Assembly: GCF_022410515.1 (NCBI RefSeq)
Contig: NZ_JACSDI010000012.1
Coordinates: 1 to 64,000 of the forward strand
DNA length: 64,000 nucleotides
Reading direction: 5' to 3'
Source of the DNA: Shewanella cutis
GTDB lineage: Bacteria > Pseudomonadota > Gammaproteobacteria > Enterobacterales > Shewanellaceae
The notes below the pieces were generated by a model. It was not told the origin of the DNA, did not search any database, and was given only the letters and a program-made list of their open reading frames with translations. The position numbers and the translations under genes are program-made. Below, one piece after another: positions 1 to 7,938 of this stretch. Numbering within the stretch: the first letter of the stretch is position 1; each line of letters begins with the position of its first letter.

Positions 1-1
1 C

Positions 2-6
2 TCTTG
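2..6. repeat. left copy of 5-bp target duplication (TCTTG)
   Basis: TCTTG lies immediately before the TG that starts the prophage and is repeated exactly after its final CA at 35050-35054. Five bases is the duplication made by Mu transposase. Position 1 is the only other host base on this side. Confidence 0.93.
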
Positions 7-190
7 TGTAACCGACCTAGTGATGTGAGAAATCGAGATTAGCCGGGAATGGCTGAAATCATGTGAGCAATTCCCTTTGTTTATGCGGGTTTGACGGGTG
101 TTTAACGAGGCTTTAAAAGATTGACTAGCTAAATGAGAAATTGAGGTGGCGTGCATTCATAATTAGCCGCACGCCGCCTATATGAGAATT
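7..190. promoter_or_regulatory. prophage left end with transposase-binding-like repeats
   Basis: The motif TGAGAAAT occurs at 26-33 and 134-141, with one-mismatch copies at 64-71 (TGAGCAAT) and 183-190 (TGAGAATT). The first three are preceded by ATG or AAA. The spacing and the presence of the same motif at the right end fit MuA-type end-binding sites (L1, L2, L3 in Mu). No gene is seen in 7-188; the repressor stop lies at 189-191. Confidence 0.7.
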
Positions 191-911
191 ACTTCACGTC
201 CTTACCAATCCACACAACCTTGCCCACCACACTCAGTAGGCCGAGTTCTACAACAGGCACCCGCTGCTCTCTGTACTCTTTATTGTCGCTAATGATCGTG
301 ATGCTGCCATCAATATGGACTTGAACACGCTTAGCAAACAAATCCTCCCCAATGCGCAGGACAAAAATACTGCCGTCAGAAAGATTTGCGTCAGTGATAT
401 CCACCAGGATCGAGTCACCAGAATGGATCGTTGGTTCCATTGAGTCACCCTTCGCGAAAACCACCCGCAGGTTTTCAGGCTGTAACCCTCGGTAACGCAA
501 CCATTTCGATCTAAAGGCTAGTTTGCGCCTTACTCGTTCATTATCCCACTGTGCACCATGGCCCGTACTCACTTGAGTATGGTAGCCATCGATAAGTGCA
601 TATTCTTCTGAGAACTCTTCAGTCTTACAAATCACACTTTCATATGCCGCAGTTTCGCCTGGGAATTTTGGGCCTTCACCAGTACATAGCCATTCGAGAT
701 TGACATGATAACGGCGAGCAATACGAACCATCTTATCAAACGAGGGCATAGTCGACTGAGTAAACCACTTACGAACACCGCCTTCTGAGGTGTCGATAGC
801 ATTCGCAAATGCTCTGAGGCTTTCGTCGCCCATCAGTTCTTTAAGACGCTCTCCAAAGCTTTCTATTCCAGCCGACGGAAAAGAAAGTGCACTTTCTTTT
901 TTAGTGTTCAC
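189..911 (-). CDS. phage repressor, HTH plus S24 (LexA-like) peptidase domain
   Basis: This 240-aa protein should keep the prophage silent by binding operators between itself and the divergent early operon. Residues ~18-75 form a helix-turn-helix (LRAFANAIDTSEGGVRKWF region). Residues ~110-235 are an S24/LexA-type autoprotease with the catalytic serine in GDSM (S157) and the general-base lysine in FAKRV (K195). The usual Ala-Gly or Cys-Gly cleavage pair appears as Thr116-Gly117 (STGHGA), which may affect self-cleavage. The start is GTG at 911 with no recognisable Shine-Dalgarno; no better start exists before residue 27. Cleavable S24 repressors replace the Mu c repressor in several transposable phages. 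Divergent from the transposase operon. Confidence 0.9.
   Translation of the reverse strand: MNTKKESALSFPSAGIESFGERLKELMGDESLRAFANAIDTSEGGVRKWFTQSTMPSFDKMVRIARRYHVNLEWLCTGEGPKFPGETAAYESVICKTEEFSEEYALIDGYHTQVSTGHGAQWDNERVRRKLAFRSKWLRYRGLQPENLRVVFAKGDSMEPTIHSGDSILVDITDANLSDGSIFVLRIGEDLFAKRVQVHIDGSITIISDNKEYREQRVPVVELGLLSVVGKVVWIGKDVK
879..900. promoter_or_regulatory. 22-bp perfect palindrome in repressor 5' end, candidate operator
   Basis: The 22 bases centred on 889/890 (AAAAGAAAGTG and its exact complement) are a perfect palindrome covering repressor codons 4-11. A related half, AAAAGAAAGT, recurs at 982-991 in the divergent control region. This suggests repressor or Ner binding and autoregulation. 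Inference only. Confidence 0.5.
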
Positions 912-992
912 TTTAAATTTAAATAAAGCGCTTTTCTATCAACGCCTTACCCTCTATGGCCAATGGGCCGTTAAATAATTTAAAAGAAAGTC

Positions 993-1032
993 ACTAAAAG
1001 ACGTTGAAATGCGTCTTTTAGTATCGTATCGT
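993..1032 (+). promoter_or_regulatory. early promoter and operator-like inverted repeat
   Basis: An 11-bp perfect inverted repeat, ACTAAAAGACG at 993-1003 and its complement at 1012-1022, is separated by 8 nt. A plausible sigma70 promoter overlaps it: TTGAAA at 1004-1009, 17-bp spacer, TATCGT at 1027-1032. A repressor bound to the repeat would cover the -35. The arrangement fits the early promoter of the transposase operon, but no start site is proven. Confidence 0.45.
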
Positions 1033-1097
1033 TCTTATATCGCGCATTTGGCGAGTTGCGCAATGCGCGAGTAATCATGTTAACACGGAAAAATACC

Positions 1098-1325
1098 ATG
1101 AAAATAGAGAATGCCAATCACATCCATGCAGCGCTAAGGGCGCAAGGGCTAACTAGCCGTGCATGGGCTGTCTCTAAAGGCTTCAATCCGAGAACCGTTC
1201 AGGACTGCATCAAGATGTTTGCACCCTGTAAACAGCGTAAACCAAAACGCGCTTTATCTCGCAAGATAATTGAAGAAATCAGCAAAACTATTGGCTGCGA
1301 CTTGTTGAGGGAAGAACATGAATAA
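1098..1325 (+). CDS. small DNA-binding protein at start of early operon (Ner/Nlp-like position)
   Basis: A 75-aa basic protein, first gene of the early operon and overlapping the transposase start by 8 nt. The segment HAALRAQGLTSRAWAVSKGF followed by RTVQDCIKMF resembles a helix-turn-helix of the kind found in small phage regulators; Mu has Ner at this place, which turns down early transcription. I chose ATG at 1098, which follows CGGAAA; ATG 1077 and TTG 1056 in the same frame are possible but have no ribosome-binding site. The function is inferred from position, not from a clear family match. Confidence 0.65.
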   Translation: MKIENANHIHAALRAQGLTSRAWAVSKGFNPRTVQDCIKMFAPCKQRKPKRALSRKIIEEISKTIGCDLLREEHE

Positions 1326-3465
1326 AACATGGTTCAGCCCTCAAGAACTTCTGCAATTACCTGGCATGCCCACAACCGTTCAGGGTATCAGGTTTAAAGC
1401 AAAGACAGAAAGCTGGGAGTCCAGAAAGAAAGAGGGTAGCAAAGGATTTGAATACCATCTTGGTAGCCTTCCACCTATCACTCAGGCGCATCTTCGTCGG
1501 CAAGCCGTAAAAAATACGACAAGCCGAGAAGTCGCAGCAGCACGCCAATTGATAGCAACGCCAGCAAGTCAGCTGGTTAAAAAAACGGAATTACAACAGC
1601 AATTTTTAACGCTGCCTAAAGCGAAACAACAAGTCGCGATGGAGCGCCTGCAGCTACTCAATGATATGGCAAATTTCATCACACCCTTTGTTGAGGCAGG
1701 TCGCCGCACCGAAGGTGTCATGGTATTCGCTAAGCAGTGCAATCAATCAAAAGCCACCCTATATCGCTGGCAAAAAGCCTATGACGAAAAAGGATTAATG
1801 GGCCTGGTCGATACTCGGGGCGGTGCGCAAGTCAGCGTGATGGAAGAGCAAAAAGACCTGCAACAATTCTTAATTGCTTTAGTCACGGGCAAGCCGCATT
1901 TGCTCGAAAAATACAAAGTCCAGCAGCAAGAAGCACAAAAGAAAGCCGCAGAACATGGCTGGATTGTCCCTTCAATTGGCTCAATCCGTCGTTGGATACG
2001 TCGCTGGCATAGTGACAACATCGCCGCGTTTACCGCGCTAACCAATCCCGATGCGTACAATAATTCGCACCGTCCACTCTACGGCACTATGTACCCATGG
2101 CTCAGTGGCCCTAATCAAGTTTGGGAGTTCGACAGCACACCAACGGATGTCATGCTCAATGCCCACGGCAAACTGCGTCGTTATGCCGTTGTGGCAGCGG
2201 TTGATGTTTATACCCGCCGTCCCATGGTCTTAGTCACCCCAACCTCTAACGCCGAAGGCATCTGCCTATTACTGCGTCGCTGCCTACTCAACTGGGGCAT
2301 GTTAGAAGCCGATGGGGTAGCGCGTACCGACAACGGTTCTGACTATGTCAGCCTAAGAGTAAGCGGCATTTTCGATATCTTAGGTATCGACCAATCCCGC
2401 ACCCGCCCATTTAGTGGATGGGAAAAGCCCTATATCGAGCGTTTCTTCGGCACATTAAGCCGCGCCCTGTTTGAGTTATTGCCTGCTTATATTGGCCATA
2501 ACGTCAGTGATCGTCAGCAAATCGAATCTGCCAAAGCCTTCGCCCAACGGATTGGCGGCAAAAACAAGGCCGCCAATAAAGAAGAAGCCTTATCAGTGGC
2601 CATGACGCCAGAAGCACTGCAAAAGATGATCGATGACTGGATTCAATATGACTACATGCACCAGGTGCATGAAGGCTTTAAAGGCGCGTTAAAAGGCAAA
2701 ACCCCCTTTTCCGTCATGAGCGAAAGCGCCTATGTCGCTAACCGTGTAGCTAATCCCCATGCCCTCGACTTATTACTTAACCATGTCGGCGATGCCACGG
2801 TTATTCGCGGTAGCGTGAGTGCTGGCAATATCCGCTATACCGCCCCCGAACTTCAAGAAAGTCTCTGGGACAGAAAACGGGTGCGCGTATTCCTCGATCC
2901 TTCCGATGTGGGCCGCGCAACCTTATATGCCCTCGATAACTGGCAGCAATGCGTTGATGCGGTGAATTTAGATCTGATTGGTCGCGATATCGATCCGGCA
3001 GCCTTTCGCAAAGCCCGCAATGAAGATAAGAAAGTCCTCGCCAGCTTCCGCCGTGCAGCACGGGAGCTACAAGAAAAATTTGGCATCGATACCTTGGCAG
3101 CCGAAGGCTTGGCCAAAGCCGCAGCCGAACGTGGCAGCTTAACCAGTTTTACCCCTAAACCGAATACCACCGATAACCCTGCACTGGCTGCACTTGCACA
3201 AGCCAGCAGCGATAGCGATCAGCAACTCGCCAGCTTAAGCCACCAAGCTCAAGCCATTAGCGCGGCTGCACAAAGGGTTAACCAAAATCACGCCACGGTC
3301 ATGCGCACCGAACACGAAAAAGCCGAAGAGTTAACCCTAGCAACGCTTGAGCGTGAGCTAAGTGAGCGTGAAAAGTTATGGCTAAAAGAATACCGCCTCA
3401 AATACCGCATGTTTGCCGCAAGGCTCGACAGGCAATTAGAGGAGACAAAAAAAGCCGCCAAGTAG
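1318..3465 (+). CDS. Mu-type DDE transposase A subunit
   Basis: A 715-aa transposase that integrates and replicates the phage by transposition, binding the TGAGAAAT-type ends and joining them to target DNA. The rve-type catalytic core is clear: D272 in VWEFDST, D338 in ARTDNGSD and E374 in KPYIERFFG, close to the positions in MuA. Upstream, residues ~1-75 (TWFSPQELLQLPGMPTTVQG) are the Mu N-terminal DNA-binding domain, and residues ~110-230 hold further HTH segments. A charged helical C terminus (about 610-715) corresponds to the part that contacts B and ClpX. Length is near that of MuA (663). Overlaps the previous gene; starts at ATG 1318. Confidence 0.96.
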   Translation: MNKTWFSPQELLQLPGMPTTVQGIRFKAKTESWESRKKEGSKGFEYHLGSLPPITQAHLRRQAVKNTTSREVAAARQLIATPASQLVKKTELQQQFLTLPKAKQQVAMERLQLLNDMANFITPFVEAGRRTEGVMVFAKQCNQSKATLYRWQKAYDEKGLMGLVDTRGGAQVSVMEEQKDLQQFLIALVTGKPHLLEKYKVQQQEAQKKAAEHGWIVPSIGSIRRWIRRWHSDNIAAFTALTNPDAYNNSHRPLYGTMYPWLSGPNQVWEFDSTPTDVMLNAHGKLRRYAVVAAVDVYTRRPMVLVTPTSNAEGICLLLRRCLLNWGMLEADGVARTDNGSDYVSLRVSGIFDILGIDQSRTRPFSGWEKPYIERFFGTLSRALFELLPAYIGHNVSDRQQIESAKAFAQRIGGKNKAANKEEALSVAMTPEALQKMIDDWIQYDYMHQVHEGFKGALKGKTPFSVMSESAYVANRVANPHALDLLLNHVGDATVIRGSVSAGNIRYTAPELQESLWDRKRVRVFLDPSDVGRATLYALDNWQQCVDAVNLDLIGRDIDPAAFRKARNEDKKVLASFRRAARELQEKFGIDTLAAEGLAKAAAERGSLTSFTPKPNTTDNPALAALAQASSDSDQQLASLSHQAQAISAAAQRVNQNHATVMRTEHEKAEELTLATLERELSEREKLWLKEYRLKYRMFAARLDRQLEETKKAAK

Positions 3466-3479
3466 GATTGGCGGCTTTT
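3450..3479 (+). terminator. perfect 12-bp hairpin across the transposase stop codon
   Basis: AAAAGCCGCCAA (3450-3461) pairs perfectly with 3468-3479 around a 6-nt loop and ends in TTTT. The stop codon TAG (3463-3465) of the A gene lies in the loop. It could attenuate transcription into the B gene, setting the A:B ratio, or act as a 3'-end stabiliser. Confidence 0.6.
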
Positions 3480-3534
3480 GAAGGGACGAGGAAGTCCTAT
3501 TTAAAACTTTGTTTACCACCACGGAGTATAGATT

Positions 3535-4254
3535 ATGAAACACAAAATTGTCGAAGTTAAAAATGTACTGGCATGCCTAGAACTGATGGAGAACCTACAG
3601 GGGCGCTCATCCATCACCCCAGGCATTGGTTTAATCCATGGCCCATCAGGATTTGGTAAAACCACCACTTTATGTTGGCTTATCAACCAACTAGGGGCAA
3701 TGAACGCCATTTATGTGCGTTGCTATGCAACCGACACTCCATCCTCATTTCTCGCTCGAATTATGGAGGAGTTGGGCTCTGAAATACTTTATCCGATGCG
3801 TAAAAGCGTCGACTTTATTGTTGACCGTATGAATGAGCGCCAACTGCCACTGTTTATCGACGAAGCTGACCACATTGTTAGTCAAAACAAAATCATGGAA
3901 ACCATTCGCGATCTCTATGACGCCACCGAACAACCTGTAGTGCTGGTGGGTATGGAAGAAATCGCTCGCCGTATTAGTCACCGTAAGCAGCTTTTCAACC
4001 GTGTATCTGAATGGGTGGAGTTCCAACCCGCCGACTTATCCGACGTCCATAGTTTTGCCGCAGAGCTTTTAGATGACCGCATTACGGTGGCCGATGATCT
4101 GTTGGAGCATATTCGCAAACGCAGCGGCGGTGAGGTACGCCGTATCCTGACTGCGCTAGAAAAGATTGAGCGCAGCGCAATCGCTAATGACATGGATATT
4201 GTCACCCTCGACAACTGGGGCGACCAGCCATTGTTTTTAGAATTTAGGCGTTAA
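3535..4254 (+). CDS. Mu B-type AAA ATPase, target selection and transposition immunity
   Basis: A 239-aa ATPase that, by family knowledge, coats target DNA and stimulates the A transposase, while A-driven removal gives target immunity. Walker A is GPSGFGKT (residues 36-43), Walker B is LFIDEAD (106-112), and a sensor/arginine region follows (RRISHRKQLFNRVSEWVEF). The C-terminal ~70 residues (RSGGEVRRILTALEKIE) match the ORC/Cdc6-like lid domain. It is shorter than MuB (312 aa), lacking the MuB N-terminal extension, as in the AAA_22 ATPases of B3-type phages. CGGAG precedes ATG 3535. Confidence 0.93.
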   Translation: MKHKIVEVKNVLACLELMENLQGRSSITPGIGLIHGPSGFGKTTTLCWLINQLGAMNAIYVRCYATDTPSSFLARIMEELGSEILYPMRKSVDFIVDRMNERQLPLFIDEADHIVSQNKIMETIRDLYDATEQPVVLVGMEEIARRISHRKQLFNRVSEWVEFQPADLSDVHSFAAELLDDRITVADDLLEHIRKRSGGEVRRILTALEKIERSAIANDMDIVTLDNWGDQPLFLEFRR

Positions 4255-4309
4255 CCAAACCCACGCCACTTAGAGCAAATAAGGGTTAGGTCATTTTTAG
4301 GGATAGGTC

Positions 4310-4876
4310 ATGACGAACAAAACCGAAATGGCATGGGCATGGGCCCAAGCTCAAAAGAGTTTCACCAGGGATGAGTTAGCAGCGGCCATCGAACTACCGC
4401 TTGAACAGTGCTCGAGCATTATCGAAGCACTTAAAAAACAAGGCTGTATAAAACCTACTGCATACCCTACACCAGAGCGTTTCAAAGGGGGCTTTACCCC
4501 TAAGCGTTACAAACCATGCAAGCAGGCTGAATACAAACATCGTGGTTCTGGGCGGGCGCAGAAACACCGCGCAGGCACTGGGCAGCAGTGTGTTTGGCAA
4601 TCTATGCGTTTGCTGCGCAACTTTACATACCCAGATCTGGTGGCCACTGCTGAAGTCAGTATGAGCACCGCCAGAGTTTATACCAACTTTCTTATCAAGT
4701 TTGGCTATGTGCGTATGGTTCGAGGTCGCTCTGACCATCTGCCAACAGCAGAGCGAGCAGGTGTTTATGCTGTATATCGCTTGCTTAAAGACACAGGTCC
4801 CATCGCACCGAAGCGTCGATATAAAGTGCTTTTTGACGCCAATTTAAACAAGGAGATCCACTATGCAGTGGCTTAA
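4310..4876 (+). CDS. early-region protein with two winged-helix-like segments
   Basis: A 188-aa protein I do not recognise by family. The N terminus (residues 10-50, FTRDELAAAIELPLEQCSSIIEALKKQG) and the centre (~100-145, LRNFTYPDLVATAEVSMSTARVYTNFL) both look like winged-helix DNA-binding folds, joined by a very basic linker (60-95). Strong ribosome-binding site AGGGATAGG before ATG 4310. It lies in the early operon and overlaps the next gene by 14 nt, suggesting a role in early regulation or replication. Confidence 0.75.
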   Translation: MTNKTEMAWAWAQAQKSFTRDELAAAIELPLEQCSSIIEALKKQGCIKPTAYPTPERFKGGFTPKRYKPCKQAEYKHRGSGRAQKHRAGTGQQCVWQSMRLLRNFTYPDLVATAEVSMSTARVYTNFLIKFGYVRMVRGRSDHLPTAERAGVYAVYRLLKDTGPIAPKRRYKVLFDANLNKEIHYAVA

Positions 4877-5357
4877 GGTGATGGCCGAACAGGTCGAACT
4901 GTATGGCCAAAGAGCGGTAGCGGAAAAGCTTAAGCTTTCACGCACTACCGTTAGCCTAGTTCTCAACCACAAATACCCAGGCGATATGGCTCGCATCCAA
5001 AAGCTGGTGGAAGGGGCATACATCAACAGCACAGTGCTTTGCCCTGTGCTGGGAGAAATTCCATTAAATGAATGTCTCGCACATCAAAGTAATACCCGCA
5101 CCACGGGAAGCCCCTATCGGATCAAGTTGTATAAAGCCTGCCGAGGTGGCTGTACGCATTCAACCTTGAATGTCACCCCCGCATTTAGTGTGCAGCCCAC
5201 GCTAATTAATCGCCGAAACGAATATGACGCCGAAGGGGCGATTCGTCGCCTACAGCTGCAGGCGGGGGAGGATAAATCAGTACTGATTAACCTACTCAAA
5301 GACGAGCTGAAACACCTTGGAACAAAGTTTAATCGAGTGATGAAGGAACAAAACTGA
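4863..5357 (+). CDS. early-region HTH protein with cysteine cluster
   Basis: A 164-aa protein beginning with a clear helix-turn-helix (YGQRAVAEKLKLSRTTVSLV, residues ~14-33). Similar genes sit in the early region of other Mu-like prophages. After the HTH there are several cysteines (VLCPVLGEIPLNECL, KACRGGC) that could bind a metal. The C-terminal ~50 residues are helical. AGGAG at 4851-4855 supports ATG 4863. The function is unknown; a transcription factor or nucleoid-binding role is likely. Confidence 0.75.
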   Translation: MQWLKVMAEQVELYGQRAVAEKLKLSRTTVSLVLNHKYPGDMARIQKLVEGAYINSTVLCPVLGEIPLNECLAHQSNTRTTGSPYRIKLYKACRGGCTHSTLNVTPAFSVQPTLINRRNEYDAEGAIRRLQLQAGEDKSVLINLLKDELKHLGTKFNRVMKEQN

Positions 5358-5572
5358 TGAGACACCACAACCCTAAATTCGATGTGATTAGCGCCCTAAG
5401 ACTACGCGGCATGACGGTGATCCACTCAGGCGTAAAAGTCGTGCAAATCGACAAGCCGAGTGCCGATTTTCGCCGCATGGCCGTAGACATTATCGAGAAC
5501 ATCAAAGGCATTCGTCGCCGCTGTCGAGCGGTGCAATTTAATGGTGTAACCGTTCGTTGGAATGAGGAGTAA
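5357..5572 (+). CDS. small hypothetical early protein
   Basis: A 71-aa basic protein whose ATG overlaps the TGA of the upstream gene, indicating translational coupling. No motif is recognised. It is arginine-rich in the centre (GIRRRCRAVQF) and may bind nucleic acid. Confidence 0.65.
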   Translation: MRHHNPKFDVISALRLRGMTVIHSGVKVVQIDKPSADFRRMAVDIIENIKGIRRRCRAVQFNGVTVRWNEE

Positions 5573-5576
5573 CAAC

Positions 5577-6203
5577 ATGACCAGTCAACAAATTAACCAG
5601 CAGATCCCCGCAGGCTATCGCAAAAACGCAGTAGGGGATCTCGTACATGAAGATCGCATTAAGCCAGTAGATAAACTGCGTGATGAGGTGGTCAAGACCA
5701 TAGTCAATAACGCCAAGTTGCTGCGCCAATCGATGACCGAATTCAAGCTAACCACCATGGCAAATATCAATGACTTTGTGGAGCTGTCCTCATCTGAGTA
5801 TGGCACTAAGTTCGGCGGTGCTAAGGGCAATATTTTGCTTACCTCCTTTGACGGCCAATACCAAGTGCGCCGGGCCGTGGGTGAGCACCGCGTATTTGAT
5901 GAGCGCATCCAAACCGCTAAAACCTTAATTGATGACTGTATTAAAAGCTGGAGTGGTGGCGCGGATACCCGCCTGATGGCCATGGTTGAGCATGCGTTTC
6001 GGGTAAACCAGCAAGGTCGCATCGACGTTAATCAAGTGCTCAGCCTGCGCCAGTTGGATATTGATGATCCCAACTGGAAACAGGCCATGGATGCGATTGC
6101 CGACGCCATTCAAATCACCGGAACTAGCCAGTATCTGCGCTTATACGAGCGTCAACCCAATGGCAAATACACTCAACTCCCACTGGATATCAGCACGCTT
6201 TAG
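5577..6203 (+). CDS. DUF3164 family protein
   Basis: A 208-aa protein of the DUF3164 family, found in the early region of Mu-like phages; its molecular function is not established. The signature AGYRKNAVGDLVHEDRIKP near the N terminus and the VNQVLSLRQLDIDDPNW segment near the C terminus are typical. The start ATG 5577 is preceded by GAGGAG; an in-frame upstream start at 5562 would lie before that site and inside the previous gene. Confidence 0.85.
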   Translation: MTSQQINQQIPAGYRKNAVGDLVHEDRIKPVDKLRDEVVKTIVNNAKLLRQSMTEFKLTTMANINDFVELSSSEYGTKFGGAKGNILLTSFDGQYQVRRAVGEHRVFDERIQTAKTLIDDCIKSWSGGADTRLMAMVEHAFRVNQQGRIDVNQVLSLRQLDIDDPNWKQAMDAIADAIQITGTSQYLRLYERQPNGKYTQLPLDISTL

Positions 6204-6221
6204 AGACGCAAGGAGCACAAC

Positions 6222-6494
6222 ATGACCCAAGGTATTCAACATTTACTCAACGAGAACCAAGCCGCCTTAGACCGTGTGGCTTTTAAGCTGCGGATTGCTG
6301 CGTTGTTAGAGGCCAACTACGAAACCCTGCGCAGTGAACTCAGCGCCATGGCGGCCGACACGCCCCACCAATGCTTGCTGGTCGGTGCCGCATTGCTTAA
6401 CGAACTGCGTGGATTTAGCCACGAATTTGCGGGAGAAAAGCGCCGCGTGATTAGCTTTTTTATCAAGCGATCACTTAGGAACACTCAAGCATAA
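6222..6494 (+). CDS. hypothetical early-region protein
   Basis: A 90-aa, mostly helical protein 18 nt after the DUF3164 gene with a good ribosome-binding site (AAGGAG). No domain recognised. It shares codon use with its neighbours, so it belongs to the original phage backbone. Confidence 0.65.
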   Translation: MTQGIQHLLNENQAALDRVAFKLRIAALLEANYETLRSELSAMAADTPHQCLLVGAALLNELRGFSHEFAGEKRRVISFFIKRSLRNTQA

Positions 6495-6507
6495 CCAAGC
6501 GAAACCC

Positions 6508-6523
6508 GCCCCATTCATGGGGC
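6508..6523 (+). other. 7-bp hairpin between early genes
   Basis: GCCCCAT and its complement are separated by only TC, in the 102-bp gap between two early genes. There is no T-run behind it, so it is more likely an RNA processing or stability element than a terminator. Confidence 0.35.
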
Positions 6524-6596
6524 GCGGTCTGCCTAATGTAGTGATTGGGCACTGATGAGCAGCTAACCCAAGTACACCGATTTAAAGAGCGAGCAA

Positions 6597-6827
6597 ATGA
6601 CCCCTTACGCAAAACGCTTACTGAAATATGCCATTGCCAACTGTCCAGCCCGGCCAGTGCGCAAAGGTAAAAGCAAAGCCGAATTGCTGGCAGATCGCGA
6701 GCAATGGGCTGTGAACTATTTGAACGGGGCATTAGGCCGTGGTTGGCCACAACGTAAAAGCCAACCTAAAGCCATTCGCGTGCTAGTGACTGAATCAGCA
6801 ACGACAACCGATGAGGATGACGAATAA
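6597..6827 (+). CDS. small basic hypothetical protein
   Basis: A 76-aa lysine/arginine-rich protein (KAELLADREQWAVNYL) with an acidic tail (TTTDEDDE). Its TAA overlaps the ATG of the GemA-like gene, so the two are probably translated together. Function unknown. Confidence 0.65.
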   Translation: MTPYAKRLLKYAIANCPARPVRKGKSKAELLADREQWAVNYLNGALGRGWPQRKSQPKAIRVLVTESATTTDEDDE

Positions 6828-7432
6828 TGCTAAAAACGAATCAACAAGCTCCAGCGCCAGTCGCTCTACATAAGAAGCGCCTAATCACCTTAATCAATGT
6901 GGCTAAGGGATCATTGCGGCTTGACGAGGCTATTTACCGCGCCATGTTAAAACACGCTACGGGTAAGGATTCCTTACGGGCTATGAACTTACCCGAGCTT
7001 GAGCAGGCGCTAGAAGTGTTTAAACAAAAGGGCTTTAAACCCACGTTAAACGGCCATAAAAAGCGCCGTTTAAGCCCAGCAGCTGGCAGCAGTAAAGTTG
7101 CCTCTATTGATAAAATTCGCGCCATTTGGATCACCATGGGCCACCACTTAGTGATCCAGGATAACAGCGAGTCAGCCCTCGATGCCTATGTGCGCCGCAT
7201 GACGTTACGCAGCCACATTGCCAATAACCAAACCCAAGGCGTGGATGCCACCGCTTGGATGACAGAGCCGCAAGCCTACAAGGTATTAGAAAGCCTTAAA
7301 AACTGGCATAAGCGGGTATTAATCGAGCGCATTATCGCCCGTGGTGAGCGGTTAAAAATGAATGAAAAAGGCACACAGCCAGCCGCCTATGAGTCCATCG
7401 TTGCACAGTATGAGGGCCATGGTTATGAGTAA
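6827..7432 (+). CDS. Mu gp16/GemA-like regulatory protein (DUF1018)
   Basis: A 201-aa member of the GemA/gp16 family, which in Mu alters host gene expression and DNA supercoiling late in the early phase. Recognised by LITLINVAKGSLRLDEAIYRAML at the N terminus and KIRAIWITMGHHL followed by ALDAYVRR in the second half. It is longer than Mu gp16. It overlaps both neighbours: ATG 6827 shares bases with the upstream stop, and its own end overlaps the activator start by 8 nt. Confidence 0.88.
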   Translation: MLKTNQQAPAPVALHKKRLITLINVAKGSLRLDEAIYRAMLKHATGKDSLRAMNLPELEQALEVFKQKGFKPTLNGHKKRRLSPAAGSSKVASIDKIRAIWITMGHHLVIQDNSESALDAYVRRMTLRSHIANNQTQGVDATAWMTEPQAYKVLESLKNWHKRVLIERIIARGERLKMNEKGTQPAAYESIVAQYEGHGYE

Positions 7433-7880
7433 ACTTAAGCAAGATGCAATGAGCATGCCTGATAGCCAGCTGGATTTACTGTCCACCAGTGCCGCCGAGT
7501 TGGAACAAGCACTCGAAACCTTAGCCACGCTTAAACCCGATGAGCGCGAGGACTTTATTCGTCGCTGGCCCTCAACACTGCAAAGCCTGTGCGATGTGAT
7601 GCGCCAAACCCTAAAGCAATATGAAATTGATAATGCCGATAATGTCAGTGAAGCCCTAGCCACCAGTCTAAGTGCCTACCTAGGCGGGCGTGATATTTAT
7701 ATCCCCAATGGTGAACGTCTTAAGGATGCACTGCGGGATATTCGTATTTGGCGAGAGTTTAAGGGCAATAACCTAGAGCAGTTAAGCCGCCAGTATGGGC
7801 TTACCGAAAGACGGATCAGCCAGATAGTCGCACAGCAAAGGTCGGCATTTGTGGCAAGGAAGCAAAGGGGGTTGTTTTAA
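7425..7880 (+). CDS. Mor/C-family transcription activator
   Basis: A 151-aa activator of middle/late phage transcription. The conserved Mor block is at the C terminus: ALATSLSAYLGGRDIYIPNG (dimerisation region) and LEQLSRQYGLTERRISQIV (helix-turn-helix). I set the start at ATG 7425, 8 nt after GAGGG (7412-7416); ATG 7419 and an ATG at 7362 inside the previous gene also exist. Only one Mor/C-type gene is present in the prophage, so it probably does the work of both Mu regulators. It closes the early operon. Confidence 0.9.
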   Translation: MSKLKQDAMSMPDSQLDLLSTSAAELEQALETLATLKPDEREDFIRRWPSTLQSLCDVMRQTLKQYEIDNADNVSEALATSLSAYLGGRDIYIPNGERLKDALRDIRIWREFKGNNLEQLSRQYGLTERRISQIVAQQRSAFVARKQRGLF

Positions 7881-7918
7881 GATAGTTTAGTCGATAGTAT
7901 CGTAAATTACTAACTATC
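7881..7918. promoter_or_regulatory. dyad directly after the activator gene, candidate activator site
   Basis: GATAGTT at 7881-7887 pairs with AACTATC at 7912-7918, and inside lies the palindrome CGATAGTATCG (7892-7902). Mor and C of Mu bind interrupted dyads upstream of their promoters, and the site stands just where late transcription would need to begin. There is no T-run, so a terminator is unlikely. Inference. Confidence 0.4.
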
Positions 7919-7938
7919 TGTAATCAAGGGGCTTTTTA

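Noticed and set aside
2801..3170. Two long antisense frames within the transposase gene
   Set aside because: They have no ribosome-binding sites and mirror a strongly conserved coding sequence.
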